The notes beneath the pieces were generated by a model. That model searched no databases. It was not told the origin of the DNA and saw only the letters and a list, made by a program, of their open reading frames with translations. From Insolitispirillum peregrinum (lineage in GTDB: Bacteria > Pseudomonadota > Alphaproteobacteria > Rhodospirillales > Rhodospirillaceae), in contig NZ_FTOA01000008.1 of assembly GCF_900156605.1 (NCBI RefSeq), forward strand, positions 1-64,000: a stretch of DNA of 64,000 bases, in the 5' to 3' direction. The position numbers and the translations under genes are program-made. Shown piece by piece: positions 25,261 to 33,312 of this stretch. The first letter of the stretch is position 1; the number at the start of each line of letters is the position of its first letter.

Positions 25261-25792
25261 CGCCTTTGAGCTTCAACCTATTCCTAGGAGCGTGGACGAT
25301 CCCGCCATGACGATCGGCCTGCCGACGTTGTCGGGTCTCGATGCTCGCGTGGCGGAGGATGGGACGTGGCACGGTCTCTGGCGGCCGGTGGGGGCGGAGC
25401 ACCAGTTCTGGCTCACCAATCCGCCGCCCGGTGCCAAGACGGCCTATGTCGTCCTCCTGCCGCTCGACGCCTTGCTGGAGCATCGCGCCGAAGCGGTGTT
25501 GCGCTTCTGGCGAACGCTGACAGGGCGAGCGATCGGCGAGCGCCATCACGCGCTACCCGCGCAAACCCGAGACCGGCACATCCTGATCCTGCGCGCCCTC
25601 GACGGTCGCACCGATGGTGCCAGCTATCGCAAGCTCGCAGAAACCCTGCTTGGCTTTCGCGGCAACAAGACCGATTGGGAAAGCGATCCCCGCAAGAACC
25701 AGGCGCGCCGTCTGGTTGCCGATGGCAACCACTACAGGCGCGGTGGATACCGTGAACTGCTGCATTATCCCACGCGTCTGCGGTCCCGCTGA
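25154..25792 (+). CDS. FseA-like activator, C-terminal frame (DUF2285)
   Basis: This frame (+1 relative to the first) carries the rest of the activator: FPTDPTLSADRAALFWVP follows on from the first half, and the DUF2285 domain near the end has ILILRALDGRTDGASYRKLA and YRRGGYRELL. The ATG at 25154 lies inside the upstream gene and is not preceded by a good Shine-Dalgarno sequence, so most product likely comes from frameshifting at about 25195. DUF2285 proteins include the ICE activator FseA and its antagonist QseM. Confidence 0.8.
   Translation: MSRRRSRNAGGCDFPTDPTLSADRAALFWVPSLQPDAFELQPIPRSVDDPAMTIGLPTLSGLDARVAEDGTWHGLWRPVGAEHQFWLTNPPPGAKTAYVVLLPLDALLEHRAEAVLRFWRTLTGRAIGERHHALPAQTRDRHILILRALDGRTDGASYRKLAETLLGFRGNKTDWESDPRKNQARRLVADGNHYRRGGYRELLHYPTRLRSR
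25183..25204 (+). other. Putative +1 ribosomal frameshift site joining the two activator frames
   Basis: In frame 1 the codons are GGG TTG CGA TTT CCC GAC. If the ribosome slips forward by one base at CCC-G (25195-25198), the next codons read ACA GAC CCG ACT. The product then runs GLRFP then TDPTLSADRAALF, which agrees with the family. The Pro-tRNA can re-pair with CCG after the slip. A single-base insertion in a decayed gene would look the same; the location before rdfS and the known +1 control of fseA favour a programmed event. Confidence 0.6.
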
Positions 25793-25948
25793 ACGTTGCC
25801 ACGCGATCATCGCCATTCGCGTCTCCGCGGGTGCCGAAATCGCCACCCCCTGATTCCGGCACGCTGCAAGTCGCCGTTCCTCCGCCACGGTTCGCCATGA
25901 CCCGCTGCCGTCACCGGCAGCCATCCGAACCGACCCGGAGGCCTGATC

Positions 25949-26221
25949 ATGCTCGACCCGAAGACGGGGTTGCCGCCGCGTTTCCTGCGCACTCCCGACG
26001 CGGCGCGTTTCCTCGGCATCTCGCTCAGGACGCTGGAGAAGCACCGCACCTACGGCACTGGCCCGACCTATCGCAAAATCGGCGGTCGCGTCATCTATGC
26101 GCTCGAAGACCTGCAGGCCTGGACGGCCATCGGCGCACGCAAGTCCACCACGGATCAGAATGCCGGCCGGGTCTTTCCGGCACGACCTCTGACGCCCGCC
26201 GAGCGGGAGCGCGCTGAATGA
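25949..26221 (+). CDS. rdfS: RdfS-like excisionase (recombination directionality factor)
   Basis: A 90-residue protein with a MerR-like winged helix-turn-helix (PRFLRTPDAARFLGISLRTL, then YRKIGGRVIYALEDLQAW). GGAGG precedes the ATG. In ICEMlSymR7A, RdfS of this type sits at the head of the operon with the traF-rlxS region, drives excision together with the integrase, and is activated by FseA. Here it follows the FseA-like gene and overlaps repA by four bases. The name rests on fold plus position, not on a tested binding site. Confidence 0.75.
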   Translation: MLDPKTGLPPRFLRTPDAARFLGISLRTLEKHRTYGTGPTYRKIGGRVIYALEDLQAWTAIGARKSTTDQNAGRVFPARPLTPAERERAE

Positions 26222-27288
26222 GCGGTGCTTCTCGACAAGACGGTAAGCACCGGAGCGAGCGTCAGCGGCTCGATCCCTTCGTGGTCGCCACCGGCGATGC
26301 GAGCCCGCGCGATCAGCGCGATCTCATGGAACGGCCGTTCTTCTCGTTGTCAAAGACGCCGCGCATCAAGCCGATCCTTTACAAGGCTGCCGATGTCGAG
26401 GTGCAGGTGCTGGGAATGCCCGAGCACGGCATGGCGACGATCTGGGATGCCGATGTGCTGATCTGGGCCGCCTCACAGATCGTCTCGGCCGAGAACCACG
26501 GCCTGCGCACGTCGCGCTTCTTTCGTTTCACGCCCTATCAACTCCTACGGGGTGTCGGCCGTTCGACCGGAAACCATCAGTATCTTCTCCTGAAGGCCTC
26601 GCTGGCACGGCTGCAATCGACCGTCATCGCCACAACGATCCGCAACGGCGCGCAATGGCGCCGTCGACAATTCTCCTGGATCAATGAATGGGAGGAGATG
26701 ACGACGCGCGAGGGCCGCGTCGAGGGCATGGAGTTCGTCTTACCCGAGTGGTTCTACAACGGCGTCGTCGACCGCTCGTTGGTGCTGACCATCGACCCGG
26801 ACTATTTCCGGCTGACCGGCGGCATCGAGCGCTGGCTCTATCGCGTCGCGCGCAAACACGCCGGCCATCAGCGACACGGCTGGCTGTTCGAGATCGGCCA
26901 TCTCCACGCCAAATCCGGCAGCCTCGCGCGCATCTCCGATTTCGCGCTCGATCTGCGCCGGACCGCTCTCCGTCAGCCCTTGCCCGGATATCGCCTGTCG
27001 ATCGAACGTGAGGGGCGGCGAGAACTGCTCCGCATACGGCCCGTCCAACAATTCACAGTGCCTGTGGATGAGCCTGTGAACGGCATCGGCAGATCAAGCG
27101 CAAACGGTATCGGCACATCAGGCGCAGGCCTGTCGGCAGATCGGGCGCACGGATCGCAGTTATCGCTCTGGTCCGAAACACGAAATTCGACCGCTAACCT
27201 AGAGTCTAACAGAGAATCTAACTCTTCTTTGTTGGCGCGCGGGAAACGCGGTGGTGGTGCCGGTGCCGCCGGAAGGCGGGGGCCATGA
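26218..27288 (+). CDS. RepA family replication initiator
   Basis: A 356-residue replication-initiator A protein: LDPFVVATGDASPRDQRDLM, ERPFFSLSKTPRIKPILY, FFRFTPYQLLRGVGR, then GGIERWLYRVARKHAG and HAKSGS. ATGA overlap with rdfS and with parA puts it in one operon. RepA-like proteins are widespread in this ICE class, and may let the excised circle replicate. Within the gene, 27079-27149 holds three tandem repeats of about 24 bp that resemble iterons. Confidence 0.85.
   Translation: MSGASRQDGKHRSERQRLDPFVVATGDASPRDQRDLMERPFFSLSKTPRIKPILYKAADVEVQVLGMPEHGMATIWDADVLIWAASQIVSAENHGLRTSRFFRFTPYQLLRGVGRSTGNHQYLLLKASLARLQSTVIATTIRNGAQWRRRQFSWINEWEEMTTREGRVEGMEFVLPEWFYNGVVDRSLVLTIDPDYFRLTGGIERWLYRVARKHAGHQRHGWLFEIGHLHAKSGSLARISDFALDLRRTALRQPLPGYRLSIEREGRRELLRIRPVQQFTVPVDEPVNGIGRSSANGIGTSGAGLSADRAHGSQLSLWSETRNSTANLESNRESNSSLLARGKRGGGAGAAGRRGP
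27079..27149. repeat. Three tandem 23-24 bp repeats inside repA
   Basis: AACGGCATCGGCAGATCAAG at 27079, AACGGTATCGGCACATCAGG at 27103, and a more diverged GGCCTGTCGGCAGATCGGG at 27127, each followed by CGCA. They keep the repA frame and encode eight-residue units of the kind NGIGxSxA. They may be iterons bound by RepA or just a repeated linker. Confidence 0.6.
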
Positions 27289-27938
27289 TCGTCGCGCTCC
27301 TCAACCAGAAAGGCGGCGTCGGCAAGACGACGCTGGCGTTGCATCTCGCCGGCGAATGGGCCGGGAGAGGCAAGCGCGTGACCCTGATCGATGCGGACCC
27401 GCAGGGTTCGGCGTTGGACTGGTCGCAACAGCGTGCGCGTGAGAACGGCGTCCGGCTGTTCGGCGTCGTCGGCCTGGCGCGCGATACCTTGCACCGGGAA
27501 GCGCCCGAGCTGGCGCGCGATGCCGATCACATCGTCATTGACGGACCGCCACGTATCGCCGGGCTGATGCGCTCGGCTTTGCTGGCCACCGACCTGGTGT
27601 TGATCCCGGTGCAGCCATCGCCGTTCGACGGCTGGGCCTCGGCCGAGATGCTGGCGCTTCTCGCCGAAGCGCGCATCTACCGACCTGCCTTGGCGGCGCG
27701 CTTCGTGCTCAACCGCTGCGGCGCGCGCACCATCATCGCCCGCGAGACCGCTGAGACGCTCGCCGATCATGACCCGCCAGTGCTGGCAACCACCATCGGT
27801 CAGCGCGTCGTCTTCGCCGATGCCGCACAGTCCGGCCGGCTCGCCTCCGAAATCGATCCCGACAGTCCGGCCGCGCGCGAGATCGTGGCACTCGCTGCCG
27901 AGATCGGACGGCTGATCACGGGAAGGGTACTGCCATGA
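27285..27938 (+). CDS. ParA family partition ATPase
   Basis: 217 residues with the deviant Walker A motif NQKGGVGKTT (residues 7-16), Walker A' region TLIDADPQGSALDW and Walker B VIDGPP. A small ParA without an N-terminal DNA-binding domain, as in mobile elements. It overlaps repA and the next gene by four bases each. Expected to position or stabilise the element with a partner, probably the next gene. Confidence 0.93.
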   Translation: MIVALLNQKGGVGKTTLALHLAGEWAGRGKRVTLIDADPQGSALDWSQQRARENGVRLFGVVGLARDTLHREAPELARDADHIVIDGPPRIAGLMRSALLATDLVLIPVQPSPFDGWASAEMLALLAEARIYRPALAARFVLNRCGARTIIARETAETLADHDPPVLATTIGQRVVFADAAQSGRLASEIDPDSPAAREIVALAAEIGRLITGRVLP

Positions 27939-28186
27939 GCGCGCACCCGATCCGTCGCCGCTTTGCGGCCCGGCCCGCCGACCCGGAAAGCTGGATCAAG
28001 GCGGCCGACGCGCCGCCTACCGACGAGGCGGCGCGCTTCACTGCGCGGCTGACCATCGACATCACGCCGGCCTTGCGTGGCCGCATCAAGATCGTCGCCT
28101 TTCAGCGCGGCATCACCGTGGCCGACATGCTGCGCGATCTGCTCGCGCGCGAATTCCCGCCGACCAACGATGGAGATCGCCCATGA
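27935..28186 (+). CDS. Small ribbon-helix-helix-like protein, possible ParA partner
   Basis: 83 residues. After a basic N-terminus, FTARLTIDITPALRGRIKIV and ITVADMLRDLLAREF has the strand-helix-helix pattern of an RHH DNA-binding protein. In small partition systems such a protein is often encoded just after parA and acts as centromere-binding factor. Overlaps parA and the DUF2840 gene by four bases. The family name is not known to me. Confidence 0.65.
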   Translation: MSAHPIRRRFAARPADPESWIKAADAPPTDEAARFTARLTIDITPALRGRIKIVAFQRGITVADMLRDLLAREFPPTNDGDRP

Positions 28187-28704
28187 CCGGCGCCACCGCT
28201 TCCCATTCCCATGGCGGTGTCGCACCGCGCACCCAGTCCGCCGACGCTTTCACGCAAGTCGAACTGACGCACATCGAGAAGCGGCTCGAGAACTGGATCA
28301 GGTTCGGCGACAAGGTGCGCGAACAGGTGCTCGACCGCAGTCGTCGTGTTTTCTTCTACCGACCCGGCAGCGTCTTCGCCTTCGTGCGGTGGGCGTCGAA
28401 CGACTTCGGCACGATCACGTCGCGGATCGACATCGTGCGCGCGGTGGCGCTGGGCGAACCCTGCCAGACGCTGCCTTTCGTGCGTCCCGGCGGCGAGATC
28501 CTGCTCAGAATCGAAGGCTGGCCCAAGGTCGAGCGCGTCCTTCAGCACATCGATGCCATAGAGGCGATCGGCGTTGATCCGACCGAGGCGTCGCCCGATC
28601 ACTGGCGGCACGTCCACAACCGATTGACCGTCGGACACGAGCCGCGCGCCTACACCGTCAATCATCACCAGGCGTTCCTGCTGCGCCGGAGGGCCGGACC
28701 ATGA
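28183..28704 (+). CDS. DUF2840 domain-containing protein
   Basis: 173 residues matching DUF2840: LTHIEKRLENWIRFG, VFFYRPGSVFAFVRWASNDF, FVRPGGEILLRIEGWPKV. Always found beside traF in this ICE class. No function is established; the tight coupling (four-base overlap with traF) suggests it works in transfer or processing of the pilin. Confidence 0.85.
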   Translation: MTGATASHSHGGVAPRTQSADAFTQVELTHIEKRLENWIRFGDKVREQVLDRSRRVFFYRPGSVFAFVRWASNDFGTITSRIDIVRAVALGEPCQTLPFVRPGGEILLRIEGWPKVERVLQHIDAIEAIGVDPTEASPDHWRHVHNRLTVGHEPRAYTVNHHQAFLLRRRAGP

Positions 28705-29246
28705 CCCGGTTCGGCTACGTCATGGTGACGTATTTCTCCGTGATGGGCGTTGCCATCGCATCGTTCATTCCCACGCCACTGCGCCTCGTCTGGAACGCAT
28801 CCGCGAGTGTTCCGATCGGCCTTTATTCTCTCTCCCCGACGCCGGAGCTGGAGGTGGGCAATCTCGTCGCGCTCCTGCCCGACAAGCCGCTCGCCGACTT
28901 CATGGTGGAGCGCGGCTACATCGGCCGCGGCGTGCTGCTGTTGAAGCGCGTCATGGCCCTGCCGGGACACGAAGTCTGTCGCACCGGGCGCACCATCACG
29001 GTCGATCATGTGCCGCTCGGTGACGCGCTCGATCGCGACCGCACGGGCCGCGATCTGCCGGTCTGGCAGGGCTGCCGGAACATCGCGCAAGGCGATCTCT
29101 TCCTGATGAACCCGGACGTTCCCGACAGTCTGGACGGTCGCTACTTCGGCCTGATCCCGGCACATGCCGTCATCGGCACGGCGACGCCGATCTACACCGA
29201 TGAGGAGGGCGATGGCCACTTCGTCTGGCGCGCTCTGACGCGGTGA
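28701..29246 (+). CDS. traF: TraF, S26 family signal peptidase-like conjugation protein
   Basis: 181 residues. An N-terminal hydrophobic segment (about 5-30), the catalytic Ser in NASASVPIGLY and the Lys in LLLKRVMALPG, then DLFLMNPDVPDSLDGRYFGL. In RP4, TraF of this fold cuts and cyclises the TrbC pilin. The pilin gene is at 52854, 24 kb away. Catalytic residues look complete. Confidence 0.88.
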   Translation: MTRFGYVMVTYFSVMGVAIASFIPTPLRLVWNASASVPIGLYSLSPTPELEVGNLVALLPDKPLADFMVERGYIGRGVLLLKRVMALPGHEVCRTGRTITVDHVPLGDALDRDRTGRDLPVWQGCRNIAQGDLFLMNPDVPDSLDGRYFGLIPAHAVIGTATPIYTDEEGDGHFVWRALTR

Positions 29247-29290
29247 ATACCGCACCACCGTTCATTCCACCGCAGCTCACGGAGATTCTA

Positions 29291-29626
29291 ATGCCGCAGA
29301 TTGGCGAGTTCACGCGCGAGACCACCGGCTTCGTCGGGCGCGTCCATACCTTCACGCTCTTCCGCGAGATCACCATCGTTCCGGCGGAGCCGTCCGATGC
29401 TGAGAACGCGCCGGACTACCGCATCCACCACGGCAACGAGGAAGGACCGGAGATCGGGGCGGGCTGGAAGCGTACCGGCGAACGGGCGGGGGATTACATC
29501 GCGCTTGTCATCGATGATCCCGGCTTGCCGCAGCCGATCCGCGCCAACCTATTTCGGAACGACGATAGTGGCGCGTCCTGGTCGCTGCATTGGAACCGCG
29601 CGCCCAAGCGCGGTGAGCGGGAATGA
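29291..29626 (+). CDS. DUF736 family protein (second copy)
   Basis: 111 residues: MPQIGEFTRETTGFVGRVHT, APDYRIHHG and IGAGWKRTGERAGDYI. Shares the DUF736 plan with the protein at 22466 but is not a close copy. It starts 44 bases after traF and almost touches the transglycosylase gene, so it belongs to the transfer operon. Confidence 0.88.
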   Translation: MPQIGEFTRETTGFVGRVHTFTLFREITIVPAEPSDAENAPDYRIHHGNEEGPEIGAGWKRTGERAGDYIALVIDDPGLPQPIRANLFRNDDSGASWSLHWNRAPKRGERE

Positions 29627-29630
29627 CATC

Positions 29631-30560
29631 ATGCGATCCGTCAGCCTGCGCGCGAGCGCGATCTCCTTACGATCGGTCATCCCTTTGTTTGCGAAAAAGC
29701 CGTCTCATCCCTTCGCCCCGCTCGACGACCGGTCGGCCGGCGCGCGCAGCGGAGGTCAAGGGCGATCGAAGATCGGCGCAGTGCGTGGACCCTTGACCGC
29801 AGCGAGCACGCTGGCAGGCTGGTGTCGCAGTGGAGAGAGTGCGCCCGCGCGATTGGTGATCATCCTGCTCGCAGGCTTGCTGTCCGGCAGTACGATTCCT
29901 GTGATTGCGCTGGCGCAGGCTCTGCCTGTCGTCCAACCGTCATCGCGCGATCCCTATGGCGATCACATCGCCGAGGCGGCACAGCGCTTCGAGCTTCCCG
30001 CCACCTGGATCCGCGCGGTGATGCGCGCCGAAAGCGACGGTGATCCACGTGCCACCTCGCCGAAGGGGGCGATCGGGCTGATGCAGATCATGCCGGAGAC
30101 CTGGGCCGAGCTGCGCGTGCGCTACCGTCTGGGTGACGATCCTTACGACCCGCACGACAACATCGTGGCGGGCGCGGCCTATATCCGCGAACTGTTCGAT
30201 CGCTATGGATCGCCGGAGTGGATAGCGGCGTACAACGCCGGTCCCGGGCGCTACGAGGAGGCGCTGAAGGGTCACCCACTTCCACCGGAAACCCGCGCTT
30301 ATGTCGCCGCCCTCGCGCCGATCATCGGCGGTAGCGAGACCCCTGGCGCGGTCATGATTGCGTCGGCCGATCCGCTCTCCTGGACCCGTGCTCCGCTTTT
30401 CACCAGGCAGCCATTGAGCAAGGCGACGGTCCCTCCCGTGCAGTCCGACGAGCACAAGGACGACACTCCGAAGGCGGTCACCGTGCGCGACCTGTCCGCC
30501 ATCGTGCCGCAGTCGGGCGGTCTGTTCGTTGCGCGAGCGGATGCGGGACGACAGCCATGA
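29631..30560 (+). CDS. Conjugation-associated lytic transglycosylase
   Basis: 309 residues. A basic N-terminal 80 residues, a hydrophobic stretch (about 82-103, LVIILLAGLLSGSTIP) that may be an unusual signal or anchor, then an SLT domain: catalytic Glu in VMRAESDGDP, KGAIGLMQIMPETW, AYNAGPGRYE. Enzymes of this kind open peptidoglycan locally so the secretion channel can assemble. The ATG at 29631 has GCGGGA upstream; the N-terminus is unusually long. It overlaps the following small open frame. Confidence 0.88.
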   Translation: MRSVSLRASAISLRSVIPLFAKKPSHPFAPLDDRSAGARSGGQGRSKIGAVRGPLTAASTLAGWCRSGESAPARLVIILLAGLLSGSTIPVIALAQALPVVQPSSRDPYGDHIAEAAQRFELPATWIRAVMRAESDGDPRATSPKGAIGLMQIMPETWAELRVRYRLGDDPYDPHDNIVAGAAYIRELFDRYGSPEWIAAYNAGPGRYEEALKGHPLPPETRAYVAALAPIIGGSETPGAVMIASADPLSWTRAPLFTRQPLSKATVPPVQSDEHKDDTPKAVTVRDLSAIVPQSGGLFVARADAGRQP

Positions 30561-30856
30561 GGCTCGTGATCGCGTCCGCCCGGCGGGAGACTTCAGTGTG
30601 CAGCGGATGGGGCTGGCAACGGTCTCATCCATCAGCAGGAGGGGCACGAAGGGGGCAAAGGGCGGAGGGCAAGATTAAAGCGGACGGCACCCCATGGGTC
30701 CGATCCGGGGGGCAAGCCCTTGTCTGCACACTGTTTGGGGCGGCACCGTCGTCGGGCCGTCATAGTGCCGCGAGGCGTGGAAAAGCCCGCATTTCAGGCA
30801 TTACTCGCGGCACCCTTGGCCGAAATCGACGGTTTCGGGTGGATCGGCTGCCATGA
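30557..30856 (+). CDS. Small open frame of uncertain coding status before the relaxase
   Basis: 99 codons with four-base ATGA overlaps at both ends, which is the coupling seen through the rest of the operon. Yet the translation is Arg/Gly/Ser-rich, matches nothing I know, and covers dyads that suit an origin of transfer. I report it at low confidence; the sequence may be chiefly oriT and leader DNA. Confidence 0.25.
   Translation: MRLVIASARRETSVCSGWGWQRSHPSAGGARRGQRAEGKIKADGTPWVRSGGQALVCTLFGAAPSSGRHSAARRGKARISGITRGTLGRNRRFRVDRLP
30561..30852. other. Candidate oriT region upstream of the relaxase gene
   Basis: 292 bp between the transglycosylase and relaxase genes. Dyads: GCGGCAC (30740-30746) / GTGCCGC (30765-30771), and CCGAAA (30820-30825) / TTTCGG (30833-30838). 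In ICEMlSymR7A the origin of transfer lies next to rlxS. A nick site could not be recognised by sequence. Confidence 0.4.
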
Positions 30857-32871
30857 GGGAAGACGACGATCATTTTCGGCCAAAGCCCGGCCGCGTCCGA
30901 TCCAATGGCGGGAAAGCCGGACAGGCCAAGAGCTTCCTCAGCAAGGTGCGGAAGGTCTCGCGCCAGCAACAGGCAGCCTCTGGCCGGAGCCGATCGGCGA
31001 AGAGCGGTGGTTCCGGTCGCGCCACCAAGGGAAAGAGCTTCGTCGCCTCCGGCCGGGGCGTGCAGCGCGGTCGCGGCGCGGCCTTCGTGTGCGCCCGCAA
31101 CCTGTCGAACGGTTGGAGCCATCGCCAGCCCGGCAGCCGCCGCGTCATCGTCAAATCCCGTTCTGTCCGGGGCGCGGGCAAGAGCGGAAAGGCCGCCGCG
31201 CATCTGCGCTATATCCAGCGCGACGGCACATCGCGCGATGGTGAGCGCGGTCGGCTCTATTCCGCGACGGAGGATCGCGCTGATGGCGACGCTTTCCTCG
31301 ATCGTGGCAAAGACGATCGCCACCAATTCCGCTTCATCGTCTCGCCGGAAGACGCGGCCGATCTCGCCGACCTGAACGGCTATACCCGCGAGCTGATGGG
31401 AAGGCTCGAAGCCGACCTTGGGACCAAGCTCGATTGGGTGGCGGTCAATCACCACAACACCGGCCATCCCCATGTCCACGTCATCATCAACGGCCGCGAT
31501 GCGCTCGGCGAGGATCTCGTCATCAATGGCGACTATCTCGCCAATGGCATCCGCGAGCGGGCGAGCGAACTGGCGACGCTGGAACTCGGCCCCGTCACCG
31601 AGATCGAGCAGCGCCGCAAGCTCATGGCTGAGATCGATCAGGACCGGCTTACCCGCATCGACCAGGCGATGATCGCCGAGGCAGAGAACCGCTTGCTCGA
31701 CCTGCGCCGTGAGCCGGACGATGCGCGTAGTCAATCCGACCGAACCGTGCGCCTGCGCCGTCTCGGCAAGCTCGGCGACATGGGCCTCGCCACCGAACAT
31801 GCGTCTGGCGTCTGGGAGTTGAGCGAGCGGCTGGAGCCGGCCCTGCGCGAGATGGGTGAACGCGGCGACATCATCCGCACCATGCAGAAGGCGCTCCGGG
31901 CCGAGGGTGCCGAGCGCGACCCGATGAGTTTTGAGATTCACGACGGCGCCCCCGCGGCGCCGATCGTCGGCCGCGTCATCGACAAGCATCTCTCCGACGA
32001 ACTGGGTGAGACCCTGACGCTGGTGGTCGACGGCATCGATCCGGAGCGCGTCGAGGACGCCCGCATAGGCAGCATCATAGAGATCGGGCCGGCGGAGAGC
32101 ACCGGCCGCCCATCGGATCGTGCCATTGCCGGCATGGCCGAAGATGGCATTTATCGGCCGAGCCGTCATCTGGAGCAGGCTCGGTTCGACGGTCGTGTGC
32201 CGGGTGGGGACTATGAGGGCTTCGTCGATGCCCATGTCCGTCGCCTGGAAGCGTTGCGGCGGGCCGGGATCGCGGAGCGCATCGACGCCGATCAATGGCG
32301 CATCCCGGCAGATTTCGAGGCGCGCGCCGTTGCGCATGATGCGGAGCGGAACGGCAGCGCCAATATCCGCATCCTCTCGACTTTCGACCTCGAGCGCCAG
32401 ATCGGATCGGACGGTGCGACCTGGCTCGACCGGCGGCTAACGGGCGCGGGCGAGTCGGATCTGTCAGCGTCAGGGTTCGGCGAACAGGTGCGCGAGGCGA
32501 TGGATCGCCGGCGCAACCATCATATCGAGCATGGCGATGCCGCTCGTCAGCCGGACGGTAGGGTCGCCTATCGGCGCAACTTGATCGCCACGCTTCAGGA
32601 GCGCGAAGTCGCCCGCGCGGGCGAGGAGCTGGCGGCCAAGAAATCGCTGCCGTTCCGTGCCGCTGCCGACGGTGAAACCGTCACCGGCACCCTCACCGGG
32701 ACCACGCAGCTATCCAGCGGTAAGTTCGCCATCGTCGAGAAAAGCCATGAGTTCACGCTCGTCCCATGGCGGACGGTCATCGACCGCCAGCTTGGTCGCG
32801 AGGTATCGGGCATCATCCTCGGCGGGGCGGTGTCGTGGCACCTGGGGCGACAAAGAGGATTGGGGCTATGA
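30853..32871 (+). CDS. rlxS: Conjugative relaxase, VirD2/TraI type (RlxS-like, DUF3363)
   Basis: 672 residues. After a basic, Ser/Gly/Arg-rich N-terminus (1-95) comes the relaxase domain, with the likely nucleophile Tyr in HLRYIQRDG (about 120) and the metal-binding NTGHPHVHVIINGRD (about 202-216). Helical DUF3363-type sequence fills the rest to the C-terminus. It nicks oriT and leads the strand through the Trb channel with TraG. The gene overlaps the preceding small frame. The length is normal and the catalytic residues are intact. Confidence 0.92.
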   Translation: MREDDDHFRPKPGRVRSNGGKAGQAKSFLSKVRKVSRQQQAASGRSRSAKSGGSGRATKGKSFVASGRGVQRGRGAAFVCARNLSNGWSHRQPGSRRVIVKSRSVRGAGKSGKAAAHLRYIQRDGTSRDGERGRLYSATEDRADGDAFLDRGKDDRHQFRFIVSPEDAADLADLNGYTRELMGRLEADLGTKLDWVAVNHHNTGHPHVHVIINGRDALGEDLVINGDYLANGIRERASELATLELGPVTEIEQRRKLMAEIDQDRLTRIDQAMIAEAENRLLDLRREPDDARSQSDRTVRLRRLGKLGDMGLATEHASGVWELSERLEPALREMGERGDIIRTMQKALRAEGAERDPMSFEIHDGAPAAPIVGRVIDKHLSDELGETLTLVVDGIDPERVEDARIGSIIEIGPAESTGRPSDRAIAGMAEDGIYRPSRHLEQARFDGRVPGGDYEGFVDAHVRRLEALRRAGIAERIDADQWRIPADFEARAVAHDAERNGSANIRILSTFDLERQIGSDGATWLDRRLTGAGESDLSASGFGEQVREAMDRRRNHHIEHGDAARQPDGRVAYRRNLIATLQEREVARAGEELAAKKSLPFRAAADGETVTGTLTGTTQLSSGKFAIVEKSHEFTLVPWRTVIDRQLGREVSGIILGGAVSWHLGRQRGLGL

Positions 32872-32982
32872 TCTTGCGACGGCGGTACGGTCCGAGGCTA
32901 TTCCAACTTAAGATCTGCCGCTGGGCTACTGATCGCATCCGGCGGCATACAAGTCCGATCCCAGGGCCAAGGTAGCTGTGGC

Positions 32983-33231
32983 TCAGGCGACCGGCACTGT
33001 ACCGCTGTCGATCACGTAGTCCGTGCCGGTTATCGCACCGGCGCGCGGCGAGCACAGGAAGCCGACCAGTTCGGCGACCTCCTCGGGGCGTGTTGGTCGG
33101 CCGATCGGTATGCCGCCGAGTATCTGCATGATCATCGCCTTGCCGCCCTCCCGGTTGGTGCCAGCGTCGAGGGAGACTCTGGGGCACATATCAATGGCAA
33201 CCAGATCCCTTGTCTTGTCTCGCATTGACAT
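32983..33231 (-). pseudogene. SDR oxidoreductase, C-terminal remnant
   Basis: Only the end of an SDR protein remains: GIPIGRPTRPEEVAELVGFL and ITGTDYVIDSGTVPVA. Full-length SDRs have about 250 residues, so the cofactor-binding half with TGxxxGxG and the Tyr/Lys centre is missing; upstream sequence does not supply it. Probably left over from rearrangement at the edge of the cargo region. Confidence 0.75.
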
Positions 33232-33312
33232 GGAGGCGGCCGACGTATCGGAAAACAGGTCGACCGCCTGGAAGAGAAATGAAGTCGGGGCTTGAGGGAG
33301 AGCGACCGTGCT

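Noticed and set aside
29617-29635. GAGCGGGAATGACATCATG as a second att core resembling the guaA end
   Set aside because: It lies across the DUF736 stop and the next start codon, matches only partly, and is inside the transfer operon, so chance is more likely.
30760-32337. 525-codon minus frame opposite the relaxase gene
   Set aside because: Relaxase motifs on the plus strand are clear; no support for a gene on the other strand.
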